Shown here: piece by piece, positions 40,966 through 48,799 of the stretch
Layout of the letters: every line of letters begins with the position of its first letter
Numbering within the stretch: the stretch's first letter is position 1
Source of the DNA: Bacteroidales bacterium UBA1800
GTDB taxonomy: Bacteria; Bacteroidota; Bacteroidia; Bacteroidales; VadinHA17
Assembly: GCA_002319915.1 (NCBI GenBank)
Contig: DCFQ01000038.1
Location: forward strand, 378 to 64,377
Reading direction: 5' to 3'
Length of the DNA stretch: 64,000 bases
Notes under the pieces: model-generated
Database searches by the model: none
The model's input: the letters and a program-made list of their open reading frames with translations, nothing else
Told to the model about the DNA's origin: nothing
Translations under genes and position numbers: made by a program

Positions 40966-40995
40966 GGAACGGCGCAGTTAGGCGCCGTTTTTTTT
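40966..40995 (+). terminator. Rho-independent terminator after the two-component locus
   Basis: AACGGCGC (40968-40975) pairs perfectly with GCGCCGTT (40982-40989) around a six-base loop, and eight T follow (40988-40995). It is the clearest intrinsic terminator in the window. Confidence 0.9.
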
Positions 40996-41090
40996 GTCGT
41001 ATCCGGGTCCGGGGAAATTTTGAGGATTTTGACTATTTTTGATGGTACCATAAAAGAGATCCATAAAAATCTGATCAAAATTCTTCCGCT

Positions 41091-41966
41091 ATGAAAACAT
41101 TTTCAGCCATTCTTATCCTTGCCTTTGCTTCTCTTTTTTCTTCCGGATCTGCCGGCATGGCTTTTCCCGGGGAAAAAGGCAAAACCGCTGCTGAGATAAT
41201 CAGCATGATAATTGCGAAAACGGGTGCAAATGAAATCCCCGGAACCGTCGATGTCATCAAGGAAGGAAATCCACAGACCGTTGTTACGGGAATCGTGACA
41301 ACGATGTTTGCCACGATGGATGTCCTTAAGAAAGCCGTCGCCTCCAACTGCAACCTGGTAATAGTTCACGAGCCGCTGTATTATAATCATCTCGATAATA
41401 CTGAGCAGTTCAGGGACGACCCGGTCTTCCTTGAAAAGAAAAAATACATAAACGATCATAACCTTGTGATCTGGAGGTTCCACGACTATATACACTTGAT
41501 GAAGCCCGACGGTATCGAATCGGGAATGGTAAAGAAGCTAGGCTGGGAAAAATATGAGGTCAACGGGAGCCTTAATAATTTCCTCGTTCCGGAAACAACC
41601 CTCAGGGGCCTGCTTGCATATCTTAAGGGAATATTCCCCAAAAATGCCTTTTATGTCATAGGTGACCCTGAAATGAAAGTCTCGAAGGTCAGGCTCCTTT
41701 GCGGTGCACCCGGAAGCATGGCTCACATACACGCGCTTGAACAGTCCGGCACGGAAGTGGCACTGGCTGGTGAAGCGCAGCAATGGGAGACATACGAGTA
41801 TGTGAGGGACGCCGTTGCACAGGGAAAAAAGAAAGCAGTGGTCTTCCTGGGGCATATAGCTTCTGAAGAGGCAGGCATGGACTTCTGTGCGACCAGGCTG
41901 AAAGGCTTTGTCAGTGGGATCTCTGTCAGCTATATCGAGAGCGGACCATCCTTCTGGTCATATTAG
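41091..41966 (+). CDS. NIF3-like dinuclear metal centre protein with signal peptide
   Basis: NIF3/YbgI/DUF34-family protein of 291 residues. The metal-binding signatures are IVHEPLYYNH near 94-103 and, at the C-terminus, FLGHIASEEAG near 254-264. Unlike normal cytoplasmic NIF3 proteins it starts with a signal peptide (about 1-22: Lys2 and a hydrophobic stretch ending SGSAG), so it is predicted to be periplasmic or secreted. Family function is uncertain (hydrolase or metal chaperone). A ThuA-like gene follows after 28 bases. Confidence 0.85.
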   Translation: MKTFSAILILAFASLFSSGSAGMAFPGEKGKTAAEIISMIIAKTGANEIPGTVDVIKEGNPQTVVTGIVTTMFATMDVLKKAVASNCNLVIVHEPLYYNHLDNTEQFRDDPVFLEKKKYINDHNLVIWRFHDYIHLMKPDGIESGMVKKLGWEKYEVNGSLNNFLVPETTLRGLLAYLKGIFPKNAFYVIGDPEMKVSKVRLLCGAPGSMAHIHALEQSGTEVALAGEAQQWETYEYVRDAVAQGKKKAVVFLGHIASEEAGMDFCATRLKGFVSGISVSYIESGPSFWSY

Positions 41967-41994
41967 CCCGGTATATCTTTTGAGATCTGAATAC

Positions 41995-42831
41995 ATGAGG
42001 GTCAAAAAGTTACTTTTAACATTCCTGCTAACCGCAACCGCAGTGGTCTTTTACCCGGCAACAGCCCAAAAAGCAGGTCCGGAATTCAGGGTCCTTGCGT
42101 TTTTTGCCGCCGAGACTGAACAGGCCCATGCATGTTTCGTCCATGAGGCCAACAGGTGGTTCTCTGAGTTATCCAAAAAGGATGGTTTCATTTACGATTC
42201 GACCAGTGACTGGAATAAGCTCAATCCCGTGACACTTAAAGAATACCAGGTAGTGATCTTTCTTGATTCACGACCTGATTCGCTGCAGCAGAGGCTGGCT
42301 TTCAGGGATTACATGGAGCATGGCGGGGCGTGGATGGGGTTCCACTTTGCAGCCTTTGCCCTTACACCGAGCGATTTTCCGCAGAACTGGGACTGGTATC
42401 ACGATACATTCCTGGGCTCAGGCCAGTATAAGAGCAACACCTGGAAGCCGACCCCGGCTATCCTGAAGATTGAAAACCGGAACCATCCATCTGGCCGAAG
42501 GCTACCCCTGAAATTCAGGTCCTCTGCAAATGAATGGTACCGGTGGGAAAAGGACCTCTCTTCCAATCCTGACATAGAGATCCTGCTTTCGATCGATCCC
42601 TCCAGCTTTCCCCTCGGAACAGGGCCCAAGCCGCCCGAGATATGGCATAGCGGGTACTATCCTGTCGCCTGGACAAACCGGAATTTCAGGATGCTCTATA
42701 TGAACATGGGACACAACGACATCGATTATGAGAGTGTTCCCAACAGGGAGATATCGCACACCTTCGGCAATAAATTCCAGGACAGGTTCATCGAGGATGG
42801 GCTTCTCTGGTTGGCAGGGAGAAAGCGGTGA
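41995..42831 (+). CDS. ThuA-like domain protein, secreted
   Basis: Protein of 278 residues with a signal peptide (about 1-24, ending YPATAQ). The ThuA-like glutamine-amidotransferase fold is recognised by VVIFLDSRPDSLQQRLAFRD-like sequence, HGGAWMGFH and the C-terminal MNMGHNDIDYE and RFIEDGLLWLAG. The family is linked to sugar (trehalose or other disaccharide) use. Start at ATG 41995 gives a proper signal peptide; the frame is open further upstream to 41908. It converges with the GH30 gene. Confidence 0.85.
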   Translation: MRVKKLLLTFLLTATAVVFYPATAQKAGPEFRVLAFFAAETEQAHACFVHEANRWFSELSKKDGFIYDSTSDWNKLNPVTLKEYQVVIFLDSRPDSLQQRLAFRDYMEHGGAWMGFHFAAFALTPSDFPQNWDWYHDTFLGSGQYKSNTWKPTPAILKIENRNHPSGRRLPLKFRSSANEWYRWEKDLSSNPDIEILLSIDPSSFPLGTGPKPPEIWHSGYYPVAWTNRNFRMLYMNMGHNDIDYESVPNREISHTFGNKFQDRFIEDGLLWLAGRKR

Positions 42832-42839
42832 TTTTTTTG

Positions 42840-42905
42840 TTACACGGAGAGCGCTGAGGAGGCTCAGAGGGGGGCAAGCCTCTCCGTGCTCTCCGTGCAA
42901 GTTCT
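42840..42905. repeat. Dispersed intergenic repeat, cacggag family, copy 3 (hairpin)
   Basis: The gap between two convergent stop codons is filled by an inverted repeat: TTACACGGAGAGC and GAGGAGGCT on the left arm pair with AGCCTCTCC and GCTCTCCGTGCAA on the right arm with few mismatches. It could form a hairpin in transcripts from both sides and act as a two-way terminator. Confidence 0.65.
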
Positions 42906-42906
42906 T

Positions 42907-44376
42907 CTATTCTCCCACTACCAGCGTTTGAATGGAGTGTCCCGGGATCTCGACAGCAACAAACTTCAGCCCGAAGCACAGGTTATAGCTGGTTTTCGTG
43001 TCACCCTGGTTCATCACAATAACTGCCACTTTCCCGTCGGGATTGAGGAATGCCGTTGACAGTAGCTGGCTCCTGCTGGGTGCGCACATTATCCTTTTTG
43101 CCCCCGGTTTCACGAACCTGGAGAAGTGCCCGATGTAATAGTAGGAGTTTGTATAGATCAGCTGACCGGTCTTAGTATCGGCATGCACCGGTGCAAAGCA
43201 GAAATTGCCCACATGATTGGGCCCGCCCGTCTCATCGAGCAGGATATTCCAGTCTGTCCAGCCGACAGCGCCGTTGTTGAAATCGTTGATCATAGACTTC
43301 CCGTACGATTCCCCGAGGTCCCAGGCATAGTACCTTGCCGGATCGAATGGTCCCCTGCACCCTTCGGTGAACAGCAGGTTCTTGTCGGGGTAAGCGTTGT
43401 GGACAAGCCCGACATTGCCGTACATCTGCTGACCGCCGCTCCAGTCCTCGTACCAGTGAAACCCCATTCCCCAGGCATATTTGGCGGCTTCTGGGTCACT
43501 GAAAATTGCTTCGGCACGCTGGGCGATCAGGTCGCGGTTATGATCCCATACGATTATCTTTTTGTCCGAAAGTCCCTCTTTTGCCATCGTCGGTCCAAGG
43601 AAATTTTTCAGGAAATCGCGCTCATCCTCTGCGAAATAAATGCATGATTCCCATGTCTGGGTCGCCATCGGCTCATTCTGTACCGTGATTCCCCACACGG
43701 GGATCCCCTCCTTTTCGTAGCTCCTGATGAATTTCGTGTAATAGAGCGCCCATGACTGGAAGAATTCCGGCTTCAGCTTACCACCGTGAAGCATGTTGTT
43801 GTTGTCCTTCATGAATGCCGGCGGGCTCCACGGGCTGGCAAAAAGAGTCAGTTTGCCTCCTGCAGCGGCGATTGCCTTTTTGATAAGCGGGATCTTGTAG
43901 TGCATGTCCGGGGCGATGGAGAAGGTCTTCAGATCCTTGTCGCCCTCTTCAACATAAGTATAGCTGGCGCTTGAAAAATCACAGCTGTTGATATTGGTCC
44001 TACCGAGCGTGTAACCAATGCCTTTATAAGGATCGTAGTATGCCTGCAGCAGCTCTGCCTGTTTCTCCGCAGGAAGCTTTGCAAACGTCTCGGCTGCAGC
44101 ATCGGTGAGAGCACCCCCGATCCCCAGGAGAGTCTGGAAGGTTACTGACGGATTGACAAATACATAGATCCTGGATTCGATCGTCTTATCGAGATCCTGG
44201 AACCGAAGTGTGCCTGCAGTGGATAACCTCAGCTGTGTGCTGTCGGCTGTGGTAAATACGGTGACATTTTTCCCTTCAGTTGTGAATTTATTAACAGCAC
44301 TCCGGGTCTCCCCGGGCTTGTTTTGTGTGCACGACATCAGGATCAGCACAAATAATATCAGGAGAGCGTTTTTCAT
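42907..44376 (-). CDS. Glycoside hydrolase family 30 (glucosylceramidase-type), lipoprotein
   Basis: Exported retaining glycosidase of 489 residues. Lipoprotein signal with Cys16 in LILMSC. The TIM barrel carries the acid/base Glu235 in TVQNEPMATQ and the nucleophile Glu338 in LLFTEGCRG; a small beta domain forms the C-terminus. The best fit is subfamily GH30_1, whose members act on beta-glucosides such as glucosylceramide or beta-1,6-glucan. The gene is alone and convergent with the ThuA-like gene. Confidence 0.93.
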   Translation of the reverse strand: MKNALLILFVLILMSCTQNKPGETRSAVNKFTTEGKNVTVFTTADSTQLRLSTAGTLRFQDLDKTIESRIYVFVNPSVTFQTLLGIGGALTDAAAETFAKLPAEKQAELLQAYYDPYKGIGYTLGRTNINSCDFSSASYTYVEEGDKDLKTFSIAPDMHYKIPLIKKAIAAAGGKLTLFASPWSPPAFMKDNNNMLHGGKLKPEFFQSWALYYTKFIRSYEKEGIPVWGITVQNEPMATQTWESCIYFAEDERDFLKNFLGPTMAKEGLSDKKIIVWDHNRDLIAQRAEAIFSDPEAAKYAWGMGFHWYEDWSGGQQMYGNVGLVHNAYPDKNLLFTEGCRGPFDPARYYAWDLGESYGKSMINDFNNGAVGWTDWNILLDETGGPNHVGNFCFAPVHADTKTGQLIYTNSYYYIGHFSRFVKPGAKRIMCAPSRSQLLSTAFLNPDGKVAVIVMNQGDTKTSYNLCFGLKFVAVEIPGHSIQTLVVGE

Positions 44377-44516
44377 GATAAATATGGTATTCGTTTCAGC
44401 AGAATGATATCAATTGTTAAAGATAATAATATTGATAATTCCTGTATTGCAAAAATCATTGCCGGTTCACCGTTCAATTCCAGAAAAGGCAGAAAATATT
44501 TGATACTATTTGATCC

Positions 44517-45893
44517 TCACCTCATTAAGAGCCTGATGACGGCAGCCTTGAATTTGTTGTAGGGCGGATACCTGAGGGTTAAATCGAGCATGTTCGATTT
44601 GACTATCACAGAACGCATGTTGGAAAAAGTCTCAAAGGATTTCTTCCCGTGATACCTTCCGAGCCCGCTCGGGCCGACTCCGCCATAGGGCAGGTATGGT
44701 GAAGCGATCTGGATGACGGTGTCGTTTATGCCGGCTGTCCCGCTGCGTGTCCTGTTAAGGAAGGAATGGGCCAGCTTTTTACTGCCGGTAAAGATATAAA
44801 CAGCGAGCGGCGTGGGATTCCTTTCGATGACGGAGTAAGCTTCTTCAAAGTCCTCAAATTCGATCAGTGGCATGATGGGCCCGAATATCTCATCTTTCAT
44901 AATGTCATCGTCGGGATGCACATCCTTCATGACGGTCGGGGCGAGGTAACATGCTCCGGGGTCAGAGATCCCGCCTGCAACGACTTTTTCCGTGTCGATC
45001 ATCCCCGAAAGCCTCCCGGTGTTTTCGGCATTAATGATCCGGGCGAAATCCATGCTCATGGAAGGGTCATCTCCATAAAACGCTGCAATCTGTTTCCGGA
45101 GGAGATCGGTGAATTTCCCTGATATGCTTTTATGGACAAGAATATAATCGGGGCAGATGCAGGTCTGTCCAGCGTTTATGAATTTGCCCCATGCGATCCT
45201 TCTTGCGGCGTAATCGAGCCTGGCATCCCCGGCAACGACACAGGGATTCTTGCCCCCGAGCTCGAGCGATACGGGTATCAGGTTCGCAGCAGCTTTCTCC
45301 ATCACATACCTGCCAACCCTGGTGCTCCCGGTGAAGAAGATGTAGTCAAATTTGTAGTTCAGGAGGTATTCGCTTACCGAGTGATCCCCGTTCATGAAAG
45401 TGACCAGTTCCCTGGGAAAATTATCCAGGATCTTTTCCATGACGCCGGTTATTGCCGGCACCTGTCTGGAAACCTTTACGATGGCGCAGTTCCCGGCTGC
45501 AAGGGCCCCGATGAGCGGCATAAAAGAAAGCTGGAACGGGAAGTTCCATGGAGAGAGTATTAGTACCTGGCCGTACGGTTGGGGCCTGACATAGCTGCTT
45601 GCAATAAAATGAACAACAGGGGTATGCACCCTTTTCACGGTTGCCCATTTCCTCAGCTTCCTGATGGCAAGGTTAAGCTCCTTTACAACAAACCTCGATT
45701 CGGTAGCCAGTACCTCAAATTCAGGTTTATGAAAATCGTGCCATAAAGCATCCAGTATTTCCTGTTCGTGCGACAATACCAGGCTTCTGAGCTTCTTTAA
45801 CGTTTCGAGCCTGTACCGCAAATCAAGTGTTTTGCCCGTGGCAAAGAACTTTTTCTGATTGTCGAGGATCAGTCCGATCTCTTCATTTTCCAT
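44517..45893 (-). CDS. Aldehyde dehydrogenase
   Basis: NAD(P)-dependent aldehyde dehydrogenase of 458 residues, class-3-like length. Catalytic Cys245 in GQTCICPDY and Glu211 in SLELGGKNP are present, as is the SPWNFPF segment at 114-120. It overlaps the upstream GMC oxidoreductase gene by 25 bases. The pair would oxidise an alcohol to an aldehyde and then to an acid. A hydrophobic C-terminus (residues about 440-458) may associate it with the membrane, as in fatty aldehyde dehydrogenases. Confidence 0.95.
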   Translation of the reverse strand: MENEEIGLILDNQKKFFATGKTLDLRYRLETLKKLRSLVLSHEQEILDALWHDFHKPEFEVLATESRFVVKELNLAIRKLRKWATVKRVHTPVVHFIASSYVRPQPYGQVLILSPWNFPFQLSFMPLIGALAAGNCAIVKVSRQVPAITGVMEKILDNFPRELVTFMNGDHSVSEYLLNYKFDYIFFTGSTRVGRYVMEKAAANLIPVSLELGGKNPCVVAGDARLDYAARRIAWGKFINAGQTCICPDYILVHKSISGKFTDLLRKQIAAFYGDDPSMSMDFARIINAENTGRLSGMIDTEKVVAGGISDPGACYLAPTVMKDVHPDDDIMKDEIFGPIMPLIEFEDFEEAYSVIERNPTPLAVYIFTGSKKLAHSFLNRTRSGTAGINDTVIQIASPYLPYGGVGPSGLGRYHGKKSFETFSNMRSVIVKSNMLDLTLRYPPYNKFKAAVIRLLMR

Positions 45894-47497
45894 TCGAGTT
45901 CCATTTGTAAGAGTTTCCGTGAAATGCTGTGAACCTCGCTGTTTCCGGCCGGGGGGATTGATTCCATCGCATACTCTGCCAGGGCGGCTATCGTAAGGCT
46001 GGGATTTACGCCAATATTGCCCTGTACGATTGAACCATCGGTTATATAGAAATCAGGATAGCCGTGTACTTTAAGGTTTTTGCCGATCACTCCCATGAGA
46101 GCCGAATCTCCCATCGGGCATCCTCCAAGGATATGGGCAGTTGTTGGCCTATTCAGGAAGACTTCGAGAAGTATGTTCTGAGGGATGCCGTCCACCTTCC
46201 TTGCATAGCGTTCCAGAACCTCCTGGCCGACAGGTATATATGCAGGAACCTTATTGCGGCCCTTGTTCACAAGCTTCATCCTGCTCCCGGTGAGAGATTT
46301 CTTCCACTCTAATTTCATGGCGTTGTCGGCTGTTTGCATCACCAGGAGGATGGCAAGCTTAGTTGACCATTTGAAATTGAATAATGTTTTGAAGAATTGC
46401 CGCGGATGGGTGACCGTTTTGAACAGAAGTCTCAGCGGGCGGGGAATGGGGCCCGGCGAGCCGTCGGCGGAGAGGCCGAAGAACCATTTCATGGCATTTG
46501 AACCGTCTGAGTATTTTACAACCTCTGCACGGGTATGGGGATCCGGACTGAAAACCGAAGTGATTGCGAGCCCGTTATTAAGTTTCTCCCTTGCCGATGA
46601 TACCGCGCAAAGGGTTTCGGCATTTGTCCTGACATTGTTGCCGAGAGTGTCGGAAAGATCAGGAAGTGTTCGGAATTTATGCTTCTGCCTCAGCAGCAGG
46701 TCGATGGTTCCGAGGGTCCCGGCTGCAACAACGATCCCCTTCGACTGAAACACCCTGCGCTTTTTTCCCGGAAAGGAGGTTGTACTTCTTGTCCCGACAG
46801 TATAGACCTCCCCCGAACGGGAGATTATTTCGGCCTTAGTTTCGACAAGCACCTCAAGCCCAAGCTTTTCGGCGAACCACAGGTAATTCCTGTCGAGGCT
46901 GTTTTTTGCGTTCTCCCTGCAGCCGGCCATGCATCCGCCGCACTCGATGCATCCTTTCCGCATTGGTCCGAGTCCGCCGAAATATGGATCCGATTCTGCT
47001 TCTTCTCCCGAAAGGTTGACACCCACATGTACGCTTTCGAAAGTCGGACCGCAATTCATGTCATTTGCCACATCGTGCAAAGCGATATCCTCAGGGTTAA
47101 GCCTTGTGTACCTGGTCCTCCCGAGCATGAAGGAAGCCTTGTCATAAAATGGCATCAGTGTCCTCTTCCAGCCGCCATCCTTTGCCCATGAGGATCCATT
47201 GAAAAAATCATCATTCGGTATATACAGGGTATTGGCATAAACAAGACTCCCGCCACCGAATCCGGTTCCGCTGAGAATGCTGGCCTCCTTGATTAATGTC
47301 AGCTTCTGGATCCCGAAAAAGCGCAGGCCAGGCAGCCAGAGGTACCTGGGCAGGTTCCAGTTTGTCTTTGGGAAATCGCGGGGATCATACCTTTTCCCCT
47401 GTTCCAGGAGAAGGACTTTATAGCCTTTTTCTACCAGGCGGAGACTTGCAACACTCCCTCCGAAACCTGATCCGATAACAATATAATCGTAGATCAC
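45869..47497 (-). CDS. GMC-family oxidoreductase with a four-cysteine motif
   Basis: FAD-dependent oxidoreductase of 542 residues, cholesterol-oxidase-like GMC group. The FAD-binding motif is IVIGSGFGGSVA at 6-17 with LEQGKR after it, and GTGFGGGSLVYANTL is at 77-91. Between FAD motifs it has Cys183, Cys186, Cys189 and Cys193 (C-x2-C-x2-C-x3-C), followed by AKNSLDRNYL, a pattern found in this subgroup that looks like an iron-sulfur site. The C-terminal HILGGCPMG segment near 455-463 carries the usual active-site histidine. Substrate unknown, probably an alcohol or sterol-like lipid. Confidence 0.9.
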   Translation of the reverse strand: MIYDYIVIGSGFGGSVASLRLVEKGYKVLLLEQGKRYDPRDFPKTNWNLPRYLWLPGLRFFGIQKLTLIKEASILSGTGFGGGSLVYANTLYIPNDDFFNGSSWAKDGGWKRTLMPFYDKASFMLGRTRYTRLNPEDIALHDVANDMNCGPTFESVHVGVNLSGEEAESDPYFGGLGPMRKGCIECGGCMAGCRENAKNSLDRNYLWFAEKLGLEVLVETKAEIISRSGEVYTVGTRSTTSFPGKKRRVFQSKGIVVAAGTLGTIDLLLRQKHKFRTLPDLSDTLGNNVRTNAETLCAVSSAREKLNNGLAITSVFSPDPHTRAEVVKYSDGSNAMKWFFGLSADGSPGPIPRPLRLLFKTVTHPRQFFKTLFNFKWSTKLAILLVMQTADNAMKLEWKKSLTGSRMKLVNKGRNKVPAYIPVGQEVLERYARKVDGIPQNILLEVFLNRPTTAHILGGCPMGDSALMGVIGKNLKVHGYPDFYITDGSIVQGNIGVNPSLTIAALAEYAMESIPPAGNSEVHSISRKLLQMELEWKMKRSD

Positions 47498-47548
47498 TTT
47501 ACCCGTTGGAATTGTTTTGAACGGGTAAATATATGAAAGTATGTCGAT

Positions 47549-48070
47549 TCAGTACAACCTGACTCTCATTTTTCTGAATCTGCACCTGTTGAGAACATCG
47601 CCCATCAGGGTCTCACCCCTTACCATGAGGCAGGGTTTTCTGACATTTCCCGGAAGCCTGAATACCAGTATGGTCGAATCTGAACTGCCGGCCTGCGTCG
47701 AATAATCCTCTTTCCACCCGAAATGCAGCGTTTTCTCAAGAGTTACCTGGCCGAACAGGTCATTCTCATACCTGTTACCCGGTTCATCTTTAATATATGC
47801 AATCGAGTTGTCCCATTTATGGGCCACCCTCAAAGCCCTGTTCTGGACCCTGAACCTCACCAGGTAATAAATGCTGTCGCCAGGAGAGGCTGTCATTTCA
47901 TGTTGATTCAGCGAACCGGCGACAAGTAGACTCCTGACCGAGTATTCAAAATCGTCGTGGTGGATGTTCTCCCTGATCCCGATCGTATAATTGACCCTGC
48001 CTTTGTTGCATGATGAAAAAACCAATGCCAGGAAAAGGCAGAGAGGCCCGGCTGGCAGGTACTTTTTCAT
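47549..48070 (-). CDS. Lipoprotein of unknown function
   Basis: Protein of 173 residues with a lipoprotein signal (Cys21 in FSSC). The mature part has beta-rich sequence such as YLVRFRVQNRA near 89-99 and SSDSTILVFRLPG near 128-140. It reminds me of DUF4352-type immunoglobulin-like domains, but the match is weak. It is 51 bases upstream of the GMC gene and 13 bases downstream of another small exported protein gene, so all four genes to 44517 may form one operon. Confidence 0.65.
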   Translation of the reverse strand: MKKYLPAGPLCLFLALVFSSCNKGRVNYTIGIRENIHHDDFEYSVRSLLVAGSLNQHEMTASPGDSIYYLVRFRVQNRALRVAHKWDNSIAYIKDEPGNRYENDLFGQVTLEKTLHFGWKEDYSTQAGSSDSTILVFRLPGNVRKPCLMVRGETLMGDVLNRCRFRKMRVRLY

Positions 48071-48083
48071 CCTGCGGCTTAAT

Positions 48084-48572
48084 TTATTCGCTTTTCATCA
48101 AGAAGAACGATCCTTCGTTGTCGCCCATGGCGCTTTTGTTCTTAAAGCTGATGGTGAAGGTGTTATTCGCCTTGTCCACTTTCCATGATTCCTTTGAAAC
48201 AAGGTCATCGGGACCCGAGGAGCCTTCATAGGTTGTGGCAGATTCAAAATTCACAAGGCTGTCGCTCTCATTTAGTATGGCTTTGGATTTCCTTGGCATG
48301 CTGTAAATGTTGAACTGGTACTCCTTGCCGTCGAGGGTTACATTTTCCGTGAAAGGATATTCTGATCCGTCGCCGGTATCATATACTCTTTCCGTTAGCA
48401 GGCTGTCGCCCTTGATGGCGACTGTTATTTTTACCAGGACAGGAAAATATTCAGGGATCACTGATTTTTCCCTTACAAGCTTCCAGACGCCGTTATAATC
48501 TTCCTTCTGCGCGGAAACAAAACTGCCGGTCATAAAGATGACTGCAACTACCAGGAACAAGTATTTTTTCAT
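48084..48572 (-). CDS. Secreted lipocalin-like protein of unknown function
   Basis: Exported protein of 162 residues with a signal peptide (1-21, cleavage before QKEDY). It starts YNGVWKLVREKS, has VTLDGKEYQF near 75-84 and SKESWKVDKANNTFTI near 128-143, a beta-strand pattern shared with the protein at 34698-35231. No catalytic residues are recognised. It is the first gene of the run ending with the aldehyde dehydrogenase. Confidence 0.68.
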   Translation of the reverse strand: MKKYLFLVVAVIFMTGSFVSAQKEDYNGVWKLVREKSVIPEYFPVLVKITVAIKGDSLLTERVYDTGDGSEYPFTENVTLDGKEYQFNIYSMPRKSKAILNESDSLVNFESATTYEGSSGPDDLVSKESWKVDKANNTFTISFKNKSAMGDNEGSFFLMKSE

Positions 48573-48654
48573 TTTTTTCGAATAATTAAAGTTATAAAAC
48601 TATCATTTTCCCTTTTAATCCAATTAATTCATCCAAAGCGGAATAGTGCCTTTA

Positions 48655-48765
48655 AATCATGCAATCGTGCAATCGTGCAATCATGTAGTAGCGAAGCGTA
48701 GATCCCGACCAGCGCGTCGGGACAATCATGCAATTAAACCAGTTACAAGCAATCAGCAACCAGCA
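48655..48765. repeat. Dispersed palindromic intergenic repeat, family A, copy 2
   Basis: Lies between the lipocalin-like gene and pmbA-like gene in the opposite orientation to copy 1. Bases 48688-48731 are the exact reverse complement of 16227-16270. One flank has three GCAATCGT-like units (48661-48683), the other GTTACAAGCAATCAGCAACC, similar to the flank of copy 1. Next to it is a triple TGACGCC repeat near 48781-48794. Confidence 0.75.
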
Positions 48766-48799
48766 GACCAACTCTCCGCCTGACGCCTGACGCCTTCCG

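Noticed and set aside
44399..44440. ATCAAT/ATTGAT inverted repeat upstream of the GH30 gene
   Set aside because: Only six AT-rich bases pair across a long loop; likely chance in an AT-rich gap.
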